DNA of 64,000 nt from Aquitalea sp. LB_tupeE (lineage in GTDB: Bacteria; Pseudomonadota; Gammaproteobacteria; Burkholderiales; Chromobacteriaceae). The DNA lies in contig NZ_JACAXB010000034.1 in assembly GCF_013391415.1 (NCBI RefSeq), positions 186,001 through 250,000 on the forward strand, read 5' to 3'. This document shows positions 62,901 through 64,000 of this stretch, piece after piece. The position numbers and the translations under genes were made by a program. The first letter of the stretch is position 1. Each line of letters starts with the position of its first letter. The notes beneath the pieces were generated by a model. That model worked only from the letters and a program-made list of their open reading frames with translations, was not told the DNA's origin and made no database searches.

Positions 62901-63665
62901 TCAGGGTGCGGGAATCAGCCCGATTTCCCGCACTTCCAGCGGAGCGACTTCACGCGGTAGCCACTTGTTGTAGATGCGGCGGAAGCTGCCATTCTTTTTC
63001 ATGGCGGCCAGCGCGTCGAACCAGCGCTGGATCACCTTCCCTGAGGTGCCCCGGGAAAAGGCCAGGTAGAGCTCCAGCGACTCCAGCACCCGCACCACTT
63101 CCACAGCGTCAGGCGGTTGATGAATATCCTTCAATACCGCCCCCACCACAAAGCTGCCCTCCACCCAAAGGTCGTAACGCCCGCCCAGTAATTTCTGCGC
63201 AGTCACTTGCGGCGTGGGTGCCAGATCAAGCTCGACAAAACCTGCCGCAGCAGCCGCATCGGCAAAAATACTGCCACGGTAAGCCCCCACCGGCCTGCTG
63301 TACAGCCCGGCACCCAATGACTGCAGGGCCGCAGCCTCGCCCTTGCGGCACAGCAGCACGGTTTGCGAGATGGCCACCGGCCCCACCAGCGTCATGATTT
63401 TTTCGCGCGCATCGCTGCGCCCCACGGTAAACAGCATGACATTCGGCGTGGTTTCCAGTTCGCGGTAGCCACGCACCCAGGGCACGACATCGATACCGCT
63501 ATTGTCATGGATGCGACTCTGAATTTCCCGCACCACCTCCACCGCCATGCCATCCGCCACCCCATGACGTGAAAAGGTGATTGGCGGCCACTCTTCGGTA
63601 TAGATGGAGAGCGCAACAGCAGGCAGCGCATTCAGCAGCAGGATCAGTAGCAGAATCGGGCGCAT
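62901..63665 (-). CDS. Periplasmic substrate-binding protein (amino-acid-binding type), orphan
   Basis: This 254-residue protein has a signal peptide (MRPILLLILLLNALPAVA) and a type II binding fold of the ABC amino-acid-binding kind, with 'YTEEWPPITFSRHGVADGMA', 'EVVREIQSRI' and 'YDLWVEGSFVV'. No ABC permease or ATPase gene is near, so it may be a stand-alone sensor or serve a distant transporter. The upstream open frame is longer, but ATG 63665, with GAGAG before it, gives the signal peptide directly. It is convergent with the lysR-type gene. Confidence 0.85.
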   Translation of the reverse strand: MRPILLLILLLNALPAVALSIYTEEWPPITFSRHGVADGMAVEVVREIQSRIHDNSGIDVVPWVRGYRELETTPNVMLFTVGRSDAREKIMTLVGPVAISQTVLLCRKGEAAALQSLGAGLYSRPVGAYRGSIFADAAAAAGFVELDLAPTPQVTAQKLLGGRYDLWVEGSFVVGAVLKDIHQPPDAVEVVRVLESLELYLAFSRGTSGKVIQRWFDALAAMKKNGSFRRIYNKWLPREVAPLEVREIGLIPAP

Positions 63666-63733
63666 GGCAGCTCTCGTCACAAAATCATCTTTTATTGATA
63701 GCTGTTTGCGCATGACGATGCAGGCATATTCGT

Positions 63734-63739
63734 TATAAT
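63734..63739 (+). promoter_or_regulatory. TATAAT element upstream of fbp
   Basis: A perfect -10 hexamer lies 73 bases before the fbp ATG. No good -35 is seen at 17 bases, where the sequence is CATGAC. Confidence 0.5.
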
Positions 63740-63811
63740 GGCCGCCTGACATGAAATTCGCTGTGCCAGAACCAGGTCTGTTTTGCACATCCACCGCACG
63801 CAAGGAACGAC

Positions 63812-64000
63812 ATGAGCCGCATCACCCTTTCCCGCTTTCTGATCGAACAACAGCGCAAGGCCGGCACCCTGCCGCCAGAGTTGCGCCTGCTGATCGAAAC
63901 CGTTGGCCGCGCTTGTAAAGCCATCAGCTACTCCGTCAACAAGGGGGCATTGGCTGGCATTCTGGGTGAGGCCGGCACCGGCAACATTCAGGGCGAGGCG
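63812..64000 (+). CDS. fbp: Fructose-1,6-bisphosphatase class I (partial)
   Basis: These are the first 63 codons of Fbp, the gluconeogenic phosphatase. The sequence begins [20 protein letters not shown] and continues '[20 protein letters not shown]' and '[15 protein letters not shown]', the N-terminal and allosteric/metal-contact region of the class I enzyme. AAGGA precedes the ATG at 63812 by six bases. The gene runs off the right edge of the window. It is divergent from the orphan binding-protein gene. Confidence 0.95.
   Translation, partial: MSRITLSRFLIEQQRKAGTLPPELRLLIETVGRACKAISYSVNKGALAGILGEAGTGNIQGEA

Overview
The window is ordinary, gene-dense bacterial chromosome, GC-rich and about 90% coding. 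It looks like a betaproteobacterium of the order Neisseriales, most likely Chromobacteriaceae (Chromobacterium, Aquitalea or Vogesella type). This rests on the protein families and gene order: the rpsB-to-lpxA envelope cluster, the ribE-ribBA-ribH-nusB-thiL-pgpA cluster, a poly-hydroxybutyrate type reductase, and an FtsK with one N-terminal membrane segment instead of four, as I remember it from Neisseria. I could not run a search, so genus is inference. No rRNA, tRNA, CRISPR array, prophage or insertion sequence was seen.

Layout. 1-12,400 (minus strand): translation and envelope-biogenesis cluster rpsB-tsf-pyrH-frr-uppS-cdsA-dxr-rseP-bamA-skp-lpxD-fabZ-lpxA (lpxA cut by the window edge), with terminators inside it and a structured rpsB leader. 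12,400-18,400 (plus): nitronate monooxygenase, MHS transporter, cation/proton antiporter, YbdK-type ligase, NudC. 18,400-25,300: pncC-pgi and orn on minus; M48 protease, phhB, rsgA, phbB and a free-methionine-sulfoxide reductase on plus. 25,300-31,900: the least housekeeping-like part, with a KfrA-like coiled-coil DNA-binding protein, an AT-rich gap, a response regulator with an unrecognised output domain, a 2-hydroxyacid dehydrogenase, a solitary tyrosine recombinase, a short Hsp70 and a small basic protein. 32,000-37,450 (minus): ypfJ, then the riboflavin, nusB, thiL, pgpA cluster.

37,600-47,450: prfC, an MscS channel and a TetR regulator on plus, facing a complete export operon on minus (outer-membrane factor, HlyD adaptor, double ATPase, two permeases). 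47,590-51,140 (minus): aldehyde dehydrogenase, Tat-signal small subunit and GMC oxidoreductase, which read as an alcohol-to-acid oxidation module. 51,240-59,000: orphan CoxE-like VWA protein, six-PAS diguanylate cyclase, a 49-residue membrane protein, FtsK. 59,100-64,000: acnB, a divergent LysR regulator whose start codon abuts a perfect palindrome, an orphan periplasmic binding protein, and the start of fbp.

No completely unknown multi-gene system stands out. The most promising items are regulatory DNA (the palindromes at 51,179 and 61,902, the rpsB leader, the repeats before ribH), the GMC/Tat/aldehyde dehydrogenase module, the KfrA-like protein near a lone recombinase, the response regulator with an unknown output, and the 49-residue membrane protein.
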